A stretch of DNA of 64,000 bases from Planctomycetota bacterium (GTDB taxonomy: Bacteria > Planctomycetota > UBA8742 > UBA2392): assembly GCA_020425605.1 (NCBI GenBank), contig JAGQRH010000010.1:59392-123391 (forward strand), written 5' to 3'. A program made the position numbers and the translations under genes. Below the pieces are notes generated by a model, which was not told the DNA's origin, searched no databases, and worked only from the letters and a program-made list of their open reading frames with translations. Positions 41,770-49,282 of this stretch are shown in pieces. Within the stretch, counting starts at the first letter, position 1. Every line of letters starts with the position of its first letter.

Positions 41770-43668
41770 CTACCAGCTTCCGCCGAAGCGCTTCTTGCGC
41801 TTGCGGGGCATGCGAGCGGGGCCGCCGGGCGATGTGCCGGGCGCTGCCGGCGGCGGGCTTGCCGGAGCCGGAGGCTGCGTGCCGGGCATGCCGTAGCCCT
41901 TCAGGCGTGGCGCGCGCTTCTGGTTCACGAGGATGCCGCTGTCGCGCTTGACCTTCAGGCCGCCCGGGGGCGGCGGGCCGTCAAAGAAACCTGGCAACTT
42001 GCCGGTCTTCATCAGGTGCTCGATATCCGACACTAGCTGGCCCGCGCTGGCCGGGCGATCCTCCGGGCGCTTGGACATCATCGTGAAGATCAACGTAGCC
42101 GTCGAATCCTGCAGGTCCGGCCGGAAGTTCTTCGGGTGCGGTGGCGGCTCATGGATGTGGCGGTACATCACCACTTCCGGCGGGCCCTCGAACGGGACTT
42201 TGGCCGTCAGCATGAAATACAGCGTGACGCCCAGGCTGTAGATGTCTGAGCGCGTATCGATGTCCTGGCGCCCCATAGCCTGTTCCGGCGAAATGTAATT
42301 CGGCGTGCCGACCGCCATGCCGCGTGTTGAGCCGACGTCCTCGGCCGCGCGCACCTTGGCGAGGCCGAGATCAAGCAGCTTCACCTGCCGGTCGCGCGTG
42401 ATCATGATGTTGTCGGGTTTCACATCGCGGTGCACCAGCGAAAGCTTCTCCGCGTGCTCAAGCGCCTTGGCGACCTGCAGGATGGCATCCAGTGCCTGGC
42501 GCTCGTCCATTGCGCCGCGCTCTTTTACCAGCTGCTGCAGCGTCTTGCCCTCGACGTACTCCATCGCAAAGTAGCACAGGCCCTCGATCTCGCCTGCGTC
42601 GATGCCTGTGATTACGTTCGGATGGTTCAATCGGGCGCTGGCGCGTGCTTCCTGCAGGAATCGCTGCTTGATGGTGGCGTTTGCGGCAAGCTCCGGCAGC
42701 AGCACCTTGATCGCGACAAAGCGGTCCATGCGCACCTGCTTGGCCTTGTAGACCGTGCCCATGGCGCCCTGGCCCAGCTTTTCCGCGAGCTGGTAGCCGG
42801 GGATCTTGTCCTGCATCTGGTACATCAGCTGATAGCTCTTGATCTTCTCGACGCTGGCTTTGTCGAGATAGCCGCGCTGCGCGAGAATCTGGCCTAGCAA
42901 CGGCACGCGCTGGCCCTTTGCAAGCAGCGCGCGCTGCACGTTCACGCATTCCTGGATCTGCGCCGCCGTGACCAGCTTCAGGTTGACGGCCGCCTGGCCG
43001 AAACTGATGCGCGCCTGGTTGCCGACGTTCTCGGGCGGCTTCTCGATCTCAACCGGATCCATGTCCTGGGTGTCGGCGAGGCTGGGGTCCTGTTGCGCGC
43101 GGTAGGCCATTTCTTCAGGCGACCTTGGCGTCACTGGACGCGGGACCTCGGTCCGCTCGCCCACCGGTGGCTGACTGGGGCGTTGCTGGCTCGACTGCGC
43201 GCTGCGAGCGCGCTGCTGGGCCTCTGCATTCTGGCTGGATGCCGCACTTCGCTGCGCGGCCGCATTCTGGCTTGAGGCCGCACTTCGCTGCGCCGGTGCG
43301 CTCTGGCTTGATGCCGCGCTGCGCTGCGGGCCTGAGGCGGCGCTGCGTTGCTGGGCTGCGATCTGGGCCGCCCGCGTGGACGGCGTAGCAGGCTGCTGCT
43401 GTCGCGGCGGCAGCGGTGAGACGCGCGGTCCTTGCGGCTGACTCGAGGGCGGCGGGCCGAGGGACACGGTCGGGATCTTCGGCGGCACTTCTTTCCCGCC
43501 ATCTTGCTTGTCCGTCCCCGGCATGCGGCGGCTGTCTTCCTTCTGATCGACGCGGCGTGTTACGTGCTTCTCCGGTCGCTTCACAGGATAGGCTTTGGGT
43601 GGGCCCGAACCGCCGCCGCCATCAGACGACGCGGAACGATTAACGTGCCGTGGCCCGTACATTCCCAT
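41770..43668 (-). CDS. Cytoplasmic Ser/Thr protein kinase with low-complexity N-terminus
   Basis: A 632-residue Hanks-type kinase. Residues 1-200 are Pro/Gln/Ser/Ala-rich, with imperfect repeats at 107-150. Residues about 215-290 hold a helical domain (AQIQECVNVQRALL, LGQILAQRGYLDKASVEKI) resembling the N-terminal domain of type II/IV secretion ATPases. The kinase domain (about 292-555) has LGQGAMGTVYKAKQ, FVAIKVLLPE, HRDVKPDNIM, DLGLAKVRA and GTPNYISPEQA, so it should be active. There is no TM helix, and the Pro-rich tail ends in basic MPRKRKKR. Substrates are unknown. Confidence 0.9.
   Translation of the reverse strand: MGMYGPRHVNRSASSDGGGGSGPPKAYPVKRPEKHVTRRVDQKEDSRRMPGTDKQDGGKEVPPKIPTVSLGPPPSSQPQGPRVSPLPPRQQQPATPSTRAAQIAAQQRSAASGPQRSAASSQSAPAQRSAASSQNAAAQRSAASSQNAEAQQRARSAQSSQQRPSQPPVGERTEVPRPVTPRSPEEMAYRAQQDPSLADTQDMDPVEIEKPPENVGNQARISFGQAAVNLKLVTAAQIQECVNVQRALLAKGQRVPLLGQILAQRGYLDKASVEKIKSYQLMYQMQDKIPGYQLAEKLGQGAMGTVYKAKQVRMDRFVAIKVLLPELAANATIKQRFLQEARASARLNHPNVITGIDAGEIEGLCYFAMEYVEGKTLQQLVKERGAMDERQALDAILQVAKALEHAEKLSLVHRDVKPDNIMITRDRQVKLLDLGLAKVRAAEDVGSTRGMAVGTPNYISPEQAMGRQDIDTRSDIYSLGVTLYFMLTAKVPFEGPPEVVMYRHIHEPPPHPKNFRPDLQDSTATLIFTMMSKRPEDRPASAGQLVSDIEHLMKTGKLPGFFDGPPPPGGLKVKRDSGILVNQKRAPRLKGYGMPGTQPPAPASPPPAAPGTSPGGPARMPRKRKKRFGGSW
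43219..43350. repeat. Tandem 36-bp repeats inside the kinase gene
   Basis: Three 36-base units (minus strand) encode QRSAASSQxAxA, preceded by a shorter unit QRSAASGP. The DNA units are nearly identical, so the copy number may vary between strains. They lie in the disordered N-terminal region of the kinase. Confidence 0.75.
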
Positions 43669-43770
43669 AGCTCATGCCCAGTACGATAGGGGCGCCCACC
43701 CGGAGACGCGCCGCCGACCTGCACGGCGCACTGTCCCGATTATTGCTTCCTTTACGCGTTTTGGCGAGGG

Positions 43771-45288
43771 TCAGCCCGGCACTCGTTTGTCGGTGACACC
43801 TATCGCACTGCGAACAATCACGCGCGCGTCACGGAATTGCTCGGCCGGGAAAGTCCATTCCAGGGGGGTCAGCGCTGCATGGCGCCCGCGGTATGCATTT
43901 GCCTCGAGCCACCACTCGAGCGGATATGCATCACTTGTGGAAAACTGCGTAGCCCCCCGATGGGCTCGGGTGGCGAAATCCCGAAAGATCTCCTCGCCCA
44001 CCATGCCGCCGGACAAGTCACTCGAAGCTCCTCGCGATGCGGGGATGCGGACCAACGGCAAGTCAATCGCCCATGCGTGCCAACCGGCTCTGGCAGGAAT
44101 CCTGCGTGGCAGGCTGCGTTCGCGGTCGTCGAGATTCACGACAATTCCGTCGTGCCACGAGTTCTCGGCCATCAGGAAAGTCCGCTGCGAGGCGGCCTGG
44201 CCTTCTCCGCTTCGAACGATTGCGGTCAGCTCGAAAACCGGCAGGGGGCGGTCTTGCGTCAGCGCCACGCTGCCGATGGCCGCACAGCCGGCCAATACCA
44301 CAAGCTGCGCAGGCCAGGCCCGCCGTGTAACCCGTGCGCCAAGCAATGGCGCCAGCAGGCAAAGCAGTAGCACTCCGCCGCCCAGCCCCCAGAAAAGCGG
44401 CGTGGGTGCGGCATCCGACGGTGGCAGTGGCGGGGGACAAGGCGACAACTGCGGCGGAATGCGAGACTGCGGTTTGCCGCCCGGCGCCCGGGTTGCACCA
44501 AACCAGAACTGGTCGCGCAGAGCATCCATGACCACGTCCGCCGCGAGCTGGCTGCGCTGCAACTCATCAAATGCAATACGGTGGATTGCGCCCGGGCCGT
44601 ACCCGAATCGTTGCACCGGCACGCCGCGAATCAGCATGACTTCCGGGTCGGCCGGCGCCGGTACATCGACATCGCTCTCGCCCAGACGAAACGAGCCCAG
44701 GATCATTGCGTTGCCGCCCAGGCTGCAGAACTCGGCGATCGCGCGCTGCGACCCCGGCGGGAGTCGCGTCTCGTCGGGATTGATGATGACGATCGCGTCA
44801 TAGCCGTCGAACAGCCGCCAATCGGTGAAGAACTCCTGCAGCTCGTAATAGTCGCAGACGGCCGTGCGCGGGGAATTCGGCACCAGCACGCGTGCATAGA
44901 CCGGATTGTTCGAAAACACCGCGACATACGGCCGCGCATAGTCAGGCTCAATCCGCCGCAGGGGCAGCTTGGGCGCCAGCGTCTCGATTACGTCGCCGCC
45001 GCTGCCGAGAATGCTGATCGTCGTTCCTTCGCCGACCAGCGCCGGTATTACAACCTCGACTTCGGTTTTGCCGGCCGTCGCGACGTCACGGCTGAGCGCG
45101 ACGCCAGGTGCACCGCTTTCGATCGTCAACGTATCCACACCCAGCAGGTCTTTCAGCACGAGGCGGAATGGCGCATAGGTGCCGGTTCGGCCGTTCGGAC
45201 TTGAGAGAAACCGGCTGCGTTCGCCGTCGATCGTCTGCGCCGAAACGCATCCGCACAGCAGCGCAAGCACGAGTAAGCATGCCCTCAT
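43771..45288 (-). CDS. Exported membrane protein with glutamine-amidotransferase-like domain
   Basis: A 505-residue protein: signal (MRACLLVLALLCGCVSAQ), then a beta domain, and a segment like the class I glutamine-amidotransferase or DUF4159-type fold (YVAVFSNNPVYARVLVPN, WRLFDGYDAIVIINPDETRLPPGSQRAIAEFCSLGGNAMILGSFR). Two TM helices lie near residues 320-380 (LFWGLGGGVLLLCLLAPLLG and LVVLAGCAAIGSVALTQ), and a cytoplasmic or second exported domain ends it. Planctomycetes have many such DUF4350-like envelope proteins. ATG 45288 has AGGAGG upstream and overlaps the stop of the previous gene (ATGA). Confidence 0.65.
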   Translation of the reverse strand: MRACLLVLALLCGCVSAQTIDGERSRFLSSPNGRTGTYAPFRLVLKDLLGVDTLTIESGAPGVALSRDVATAGKTEVEVVIPALVGEGTTISILGSGGDVIETLAPKLPLRRIEPDYARPYVAVFSNNPVYARVLVPNSPRTAVCDYYELQEFFTDWRLFDGYDAIVIINPDETRLPPGSQRAIAEFCSLGGNAMILGSFRLGESDVDVPAPADPEVMLIRGVPVQRFGYGPGAIHRIAFDELQRSQLAADVVMDALRDQFWFGATRAPGGKPQSRIPPQLSPCPPPLPPSDAAPTPLFWGLGGGVLLLCLLAPLLGARVTRRAWPAQLVVLAGCAAIGSVALTQDRPLPVFELTAIVRSGEGQAASQRTFLMAENSWHDGIVVNLDDRERSLPRRIPARAGWHAWAIDLPLVRIPASRGASSDLSGGMVGEEIFRDFATRAHRGATQFSTSDAYPLEWWLEANAYRGRHAALTPLEWTFPAEQFRDARVIVRSAIGVTDKRVPG

Positions 45289-45863
45289 GCGCGCCTCCTG
45301 TCCGGAAGCGCGAAAGCCGCCAGCCATGAGAGGACGCCTGCGACCAGCAATGGCCAGAGGCTGATATCGCCCGTGGCGATCGCCCATGACGGAGAAACTG
45401 AAGTCAAACGACCGGCCGAGACCTCGCCGTACTCGAGCATCAGGTAATGCCACAGGGCCGGTAGCCCGAATGCGCAGAGCAGCAGCACCCGCCCACGCAT
45501 CACCCAGCGAAACTCAAACCGTGCGCCAAGCGATAACACGCCGGACACTGCCAACCAGACGCAGGCAGTGAGCCCGCGAGCATGCCATGCAAGATCGTGC
45601 ATGCTTGCAAATGAGAACAACAACACGACTGCGCCGCCGGTCGCCCAACAGGCTGCAGCCGACGCCAGGTTCGAGAAAGCCCTTGCCCGGTCACCGGCAG
45701 CCGGGCGAAACAGCAGTGGTGTGAGCGCAAGCTCGGCGTGGATCAGCGCGAGCTGCCATGAGTCATCCAGTGCCAGTCCGAGTGACTCGCGTACCGGTGC
45801 ATAGGCCACCAGCCCGCCAACGGCGAGCAGTGTGATGGCAACAATGAGCGCATTGAAGCGCAT
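45285..45863 (-). CDS. Polytopic membrane protein, partner of 43771
   Basis: A 192-residue membrane protein with about six hydrophobic helices (FNALIVAITLLAVGGLVAYAP, WQLALIHAELALTPLLFRPA, AACWATGGAVVLLFSFASM, LAVSGVLSLGARF, LLCAFGLPALWHYLMLEYG, LLVAGVLSWLAAFALP). The frame stays open upstream to 46070 but that overlaps the divergent aldehyde dehydrogenase, so I start at ATG 45863; the AAGGAG is rather far upstream. Its stop overlaps the next start, so the two should be made together. Confidence 0.65.
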   Translation of the reverse strand: MRFNALIVAITLLAVGGLVAYAPVRESLGLALDDSWQLALIHAELALTPLLFRPAAGDRARAFSNLASAAACWATGGAVVLLFSFASMHDLAWHARGLTACVWLAVSGVLSLGARFEFRWVMRGRVLLLCAFGLPALWHYLMLEYGEVSAGRLTSVSPSWAIATGDISLWPLLVAGVLSWLAAFALPDRRRA

Positions 45864-45920
45864 GCGCGACCGCTCGTATTCTCCTTGCCGCAGCCTACAC
45901 TGGCTGAAGAAAGGCAGCTT

Positions 45921-47342
45921 ATGACGACTCACCCACTGTGGCTCGCGGGCACACGCGTCACGACTGAAAGTACGTTCCAGCACCGCGGAGCTTATGACAA
46001 ACAAGATCTCGGCGCAGTATCCCTTGCCGACCGCCGCGAGGTAGCCGCCGCCATCTCCGCCGCATGGCACGCTCGCCCGAAAATGGCCGCCATGTCCAGC
46101 GGCGCGCGGGAAGCAGCGTTACGCACGATGGTAGATGAGATGAGTGCGCGCACGGAGGAGTTCGCGCACATGATCACGGCCGAGACCGGCAAGCCGATCA
46201 GCCTCGCCCGCGGCGAGGTGACCCGCACGATCAACACGCTCTCGATCTGCGCTGAGGAAACCAAGCGCAGCTTGGGCGAGGTCATTCCGCTGGACACTAC
46301 GCCCGCCAGCGAAGGCCGCTACGGCATCGTGCGGCGCTTTCCCAAGGGCATCGTTGTCGCGATTACGCCGTTCAACTTTCCGTTGAACCTGGTGGCACAC
46401 AAGATCGGCCCGGCGATTGCCGCCGGCTGCCCGATCATCCTGAAGCCCGCGCCGCAGGCGCCGCTGACTTCGCTGATGCTGGGCGCATTGATGTCCAAGG
46501 CGAACCTGCCCGAGGGCGCGTTCAGCGTATTGCCGTGTGAAAACGATGTCGCCCAGCACCTCGCCACGGACGAGCGCGTGGCCGTCATCTCGTTCACCGG
46601 CAGCGACTCCGTGGGCTGGCACCTTCGAGAGCTCGCGCCACGCAAGACCGTCCTGCTTGAGCTCGGCGGCAACGCGGCCGTAATCGTCGAGCCCGACAGC
46701 GACATCGAGAACGCCGCCCAACGCATCGTCACCGGCGCGTTCGCCCATGCGGGCCAGGTTTGCATCAAGGTGCAGCGCGTGTTCGCGCACGACGACATCG
46801 CACCACAGCTGCTGAAGCGAATCGTGGACCTGACGGAGACCATCGGAATCGGCGACCCCACCCACGAAGAAGTGATCTGCGGCCCCCTGATCAGCGAGCA
46901 GGCCGCTGTCCGCGTAGAAGCCTGGGTGAACGAAGCCCGCGCGCAGGGCGCCAATGTCATCTGCGGCGGCGAACGCGACGGCCAGTTCTACCGCCCCACC
47001 TGGCTGACGGATGTAGCCGAAGAGGCCAAGGTCTGCTGCGAAGAAGTATTCGGGCCGGTGGGTGTGTTCTTCCGCTACCACGACTTTGAAGCAGCGATTC
47101 ACGCGGTGAATTCGTCGCAGTACGGGCTGCAGTGCGGGGTCTTCACCGGCTCATTGCCCAAGGCCAGCCTGGCCTTCGAGATGCTGGAAGTCGGCGCCGT
47201 GATGATCAACGACATCCCCACCTACCGCGTAGACCACATGCCCTACGGCGGGGTAAAAGCATCTGGCCTCGGGCGGGAAGGCCCGAAGTATGTTATCGAA
47301 GAGTACACGGAACCCCGGTTGCTTGCTGTAAAGCCGCGCTAG
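45921..47342 (+). CDS. Aldehyde dehydrogenase family protein
   Basis: A 473-residue NAD(P)-dependent dehydrogenase. Expected elements are present: TPFNFPLNLVAHKIGPAIAAG, FTGSDSVGWHL (cofactor turn), LLELGGNAAVIV with general base Glu247, and GQVCIKVQRVF with catalytic Cys281, then CCEEVFGPVGVFF and YGLQCGVFTGS. It resembles aldehyde or succinate-semialdehyde dehydrogenases and non-phosphorylating GAPDH-like proteins; the natural aldehyde is not clear. ATG 45921 (GAAAGG upstream) is preferred over an earlier in-frame start at 45885. The next gene starts one base after its stop. Confidence 0.9.
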   Translation: MTTHPLWLAGTRVTTESTFQHRGAYDKQDLGAVSLADRREVAAAISAAWHARPKMAAMSSGAREAALRTMVDEMSARTEEFAHMITAETGKPISLARGEVTRTINTLSICAEETKRSLGEVIPLDTTPASEGRYGIVRRFPKGIVVAITPFNFPLNLVAHKIGPAIAAGCPIILKPAPQAPLTSLMLGALMSKANLPEGAFSVLPCENDVAQHLATDERVAVISFTGSDSVGWHLRELAPRKTVLLELGGNAAVIVEPDSDIENAAQRIVTGAFAHAGQVCIKVQRVFAHDDIAPQLLKRIVDLTETIGIGDPTHEEVICGPLISEQAAVRVEAWVNEARAQGANVICGGERDGQFYRPTWLTDVAEEAKVCCEEVFGPVGVFFRYHDFEAAIHAVNSSQYGLQCGVFTGSLPKASLAFEMLEVGAVMINDIPTYRVDHMPYGGVKASGLGREGPKYVIEEYTEPRLLAVKPR

Positions 47343-47343
47343 C

Positions 47344-48168
47344 ATGAGCATCGTCTACTACCTCGATTTTCCCTGCGAAGTCAAAGAGCAGGTGAAGCCC
47401 GGCCGGATGCTGCGGCTGCTGTACGCGCGTGAGCGCGCCAACGAAGCGATCAACCGCGCCCGCAAGGCTGACCCCGAAGTCAAACCCGAGAAGGTCAAGG
47501 TCGACCTGACCATCAAGGGTGAAGATCGCACCGGCCAGCTCAAAGTCACCAACGCGGCCGAAATCCAGAAACAGTACGCCGAGCTGGAGTCGCTGGCCGG
47601 TCACTGCAAAGACTGCCGGGCGCGAATTGAGCCGCAGTCGTTCGGCTGCCGCGGGCGCATCGAGTTTCCCATAAGCCTCAAAGCCGAGGCACTGCTGATG
47701 GCCCGCGTCCACGCCAGCCACGGCGACCCGACCGGCTCGATGCTTTGCAATTACTTTGAATCCAACGGCATCACCGGCAACCGCACCGCCGAGATGCGCA
47801 AGCTGAAAGACGTGTTCTTTGAGGGCACGATGCCGCTGGTGAGACGCCTCGACGACGGGCGACGCATCAGCAGCAACCAGGTGTTTGAGCTGTTCTTCCT
47901 GACGGACAAGGTCAGCGACAAGCACGCGCGCTTCCTGCTGGGCATGTTTGACCTGTACGAGCCGAACCTGCCGCTGGATCGCGGGCTGCACTCCCTGCCG
48001 AACCTGTTCGTGATTGAACGCGAAGAGTCGGGCCTGCCTGTTTCGCGTGTCGGGCTGCGCCTGCACGCGTCCAAGGATGACGACCGCAGCACCCGCCAGC
48101 TGCAGAATTTCTTCGGCGCGCTGTTGTTCGCCACAGAATATCGCTGCGACCTGTGGGTTAAACTCTAA
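47344..48168 (+). CDS. Unknown protein with a Cys cluster, coupled to the aldehyde dehydrogenase gene
   Basis: A 274-residue soluble protein. A CxxC and a further Cys (GHCKDCRARIEPQSFGCRGRIEFP, given as CKDC and FGCRG) could bind zinc or a cluster. The N-terminus reads MSIVYYLDFPCEVKEQV, and mid-protein FFLTDKVSDKHARFLLGMFDLYEPN with a charged basic C-terminus (LHASKDDDRSTRQLQNFF). I see no known catalytic motif. The stop of the dehydrogenase gene is one base upstream, so co-translation is likely. Unique to a few lineages, as far as I can tell. Confidence 0.6.
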   Translation: MSIVYYLDFPCEVKEQVKPGRMLRLLYARERANEAINRARKADPEVKPEKVKVDLTIKGEDRTGQLKVTNAAEIQKQYAELESLAGHCKDCRARIEPQSFGCRGRIEFPISLKAEALLMARVHASHGDPTGSMLCNYFESNGITGNRTAEMRKLKDVFFEGTMPLVRRLDDGRRISSNQVFELFFLTDKVSDKHARFLLGMFDLYEPNLPLDRGLHSLPNLFVIEREESGLPVSRVGLRLHASKDDDRSTRQLQNFFGALLFATEYRCDLWVKL

Positions 48169-48190
48169 GGGCGGGCAAAGCCCGCCCTTT
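48167..48190 (+). terminator. Terminator overlapping the stop codon
   Basis: AAGGGCGGGC, loop AAA, GCCCGCCCTT, then T: a 10-bp stem whose first two bases belong to the TAA stop of the preceding gene. Also usable in the other direction for the convergent gene at 48210. Confidence 0.8.
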
Positions 48191-48209
48191 GCTGAGTCTC
48201 TCCGTCAGG

Positions 48210-49226
48210 TCAGTCAACGAGCCTTTGCCCGGCCGGCTCGACGCGATCTATTTCCTTGCGGGGCATTTCGATCCGGCACTTGACGACGTCCTTGGTCGGC
48301 AATTCGCCGCACCGGAGGCGCTCAGGAGTGTTCCCTTCTTCGTCATAGTAGGTCCAGCCTTCGCTCAGAACGCCATTCTCATAAGTCGCGCAAGCGGACA
48401 CTCGGCCATTGGAGTGGTACTGGATGTAGCTGCCGTCGAGTGCGCCGTTGATGTAGCCCATTTCCGAGGCCAGTTGCCCGGACTCACTGTAGATCGTCCA
48501 GCGGCCGGATTGTGCGTCTGCACAGTAGCTTCCGCTCGTGGCCAGAACTCCGCTGGTGTGCCAGGTGTAGTAGGCACCATCGCGAAGCCCCTCGCGCCAG
48601 TTGATTTCCGACGCGCAACTGCCGTCGCCGCGGAACTCGCGCCAGGTGCCGTCGCGGAGCTTGCGAAGCTCCACGCCGGGCGGAACGCGAGCCGGGTCAA
48701 AGTCAGACTCTTCGGCAAACACCTCTGCCTTGACGCATTTGATGCACTCTTCCACGCGCTCGACACGCTCCACCTCCTCCACCAACTTGTCGATGATGGG
48801 ATCAATCTGCGGAGTCAGATCCGTTGGCTCATTCGCCGGCTCTCGCTGTGGCTCAGCGATTGCCAGGCGATAGCTGCCCGTGCGACGCACAACACCGTCT
48901 TCATCGCGGAACGTGGTCTGGATCACGTCGCCATCGCGATAATAGTTCACGGTGGACGTCAGCTGCGGCGCGTCGCCGTCATTGGAGTCTACAGCCTGAT
49001 CTGCACCCTCGCCGGTATGCAGCTCGAGCGGACCACAGGGGCCCGTCAGCTCAAGTGGCGAGAGTGCTTCACCGCCCTCACGAATCGTGGTCTCGTCCAG
49101 AATGCACGCGCAGGGCTTCATTGCGTGGGCGGGGGTCGGTCCCTCCGCAAGCGCGATCCAGGTACCCGCCAGGCCAAGGGCGGCACAGGCGGCGAGCGTG
49201 GCAAGTTTCGGCATGGTCGTCAGCAT
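48210..49226 (-). CDS. Exported YwqK/MORN-repeat protein
   Basis: A 338-residue protein with a signal sequence (MLTTMPKLATLAACAALGLAGTWIALA), starting at ATG 49226 after AAGGAG. The first half has a small beta domain with scattered Cys (KPCACILDETT, TGPCGPLELH), then an acidic linker (LVEEVERVERVEECIKCVKAEV). The second half has about five YwqK/MORN_2 units: GTWREFRGDGSCASEI, GAYYTWHTSGVLATSGSYC, GRWTIYSESGQLASEM, GSYIQYHSNGRVSACATY and GWTYYDEEGN. The repeats match those of the protein at 14201, but there is no zinc ribbon or TM helix, so it is the secreted version. Confidence 0.82.
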   Translation of the reverse strand: MLTTMPKLATLAACAALGLAGTWIALAEGPTPAHAMKPCACILDETTIREGGEALSPLELTGPCGPLELHTGEGADQAVDSNDGDAPQLTSTVNYYRDGDVIQTTFRDEDGVVRRTGSYRLAIAEPQREPANEPTDLTPQIDPIIDKLVEEVERVERVEECIKCVKAEVFAEESDFDPARVPPGVELRKLRDGTWREFRGDGSCASEINWREGLRDGAYYTWHTSGVLATSGSYCADAQSGRWTIYSESGQLASEMGYINGALDGSYIQYHSNGRVSACATYENGVLSEGWTYYDEEGNTPERLRCGELPTKDVVKCRIEMPRKEIDRVEPAGQRLVD

Positions 49227-49282
49227 CGTGGTCTCCTTACAGGGACTCAGATGCGGCATGCGCGGCGCGGGTTCCCGAAAAC

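Noticed and set aside
43219..43350. Tandem repeats as a possible CRISPR array
   Set aside because: Units are contiguous, without spacers, and lie in the reading frame of a protein kinase, encoding QRSAASSQ-type repeats.
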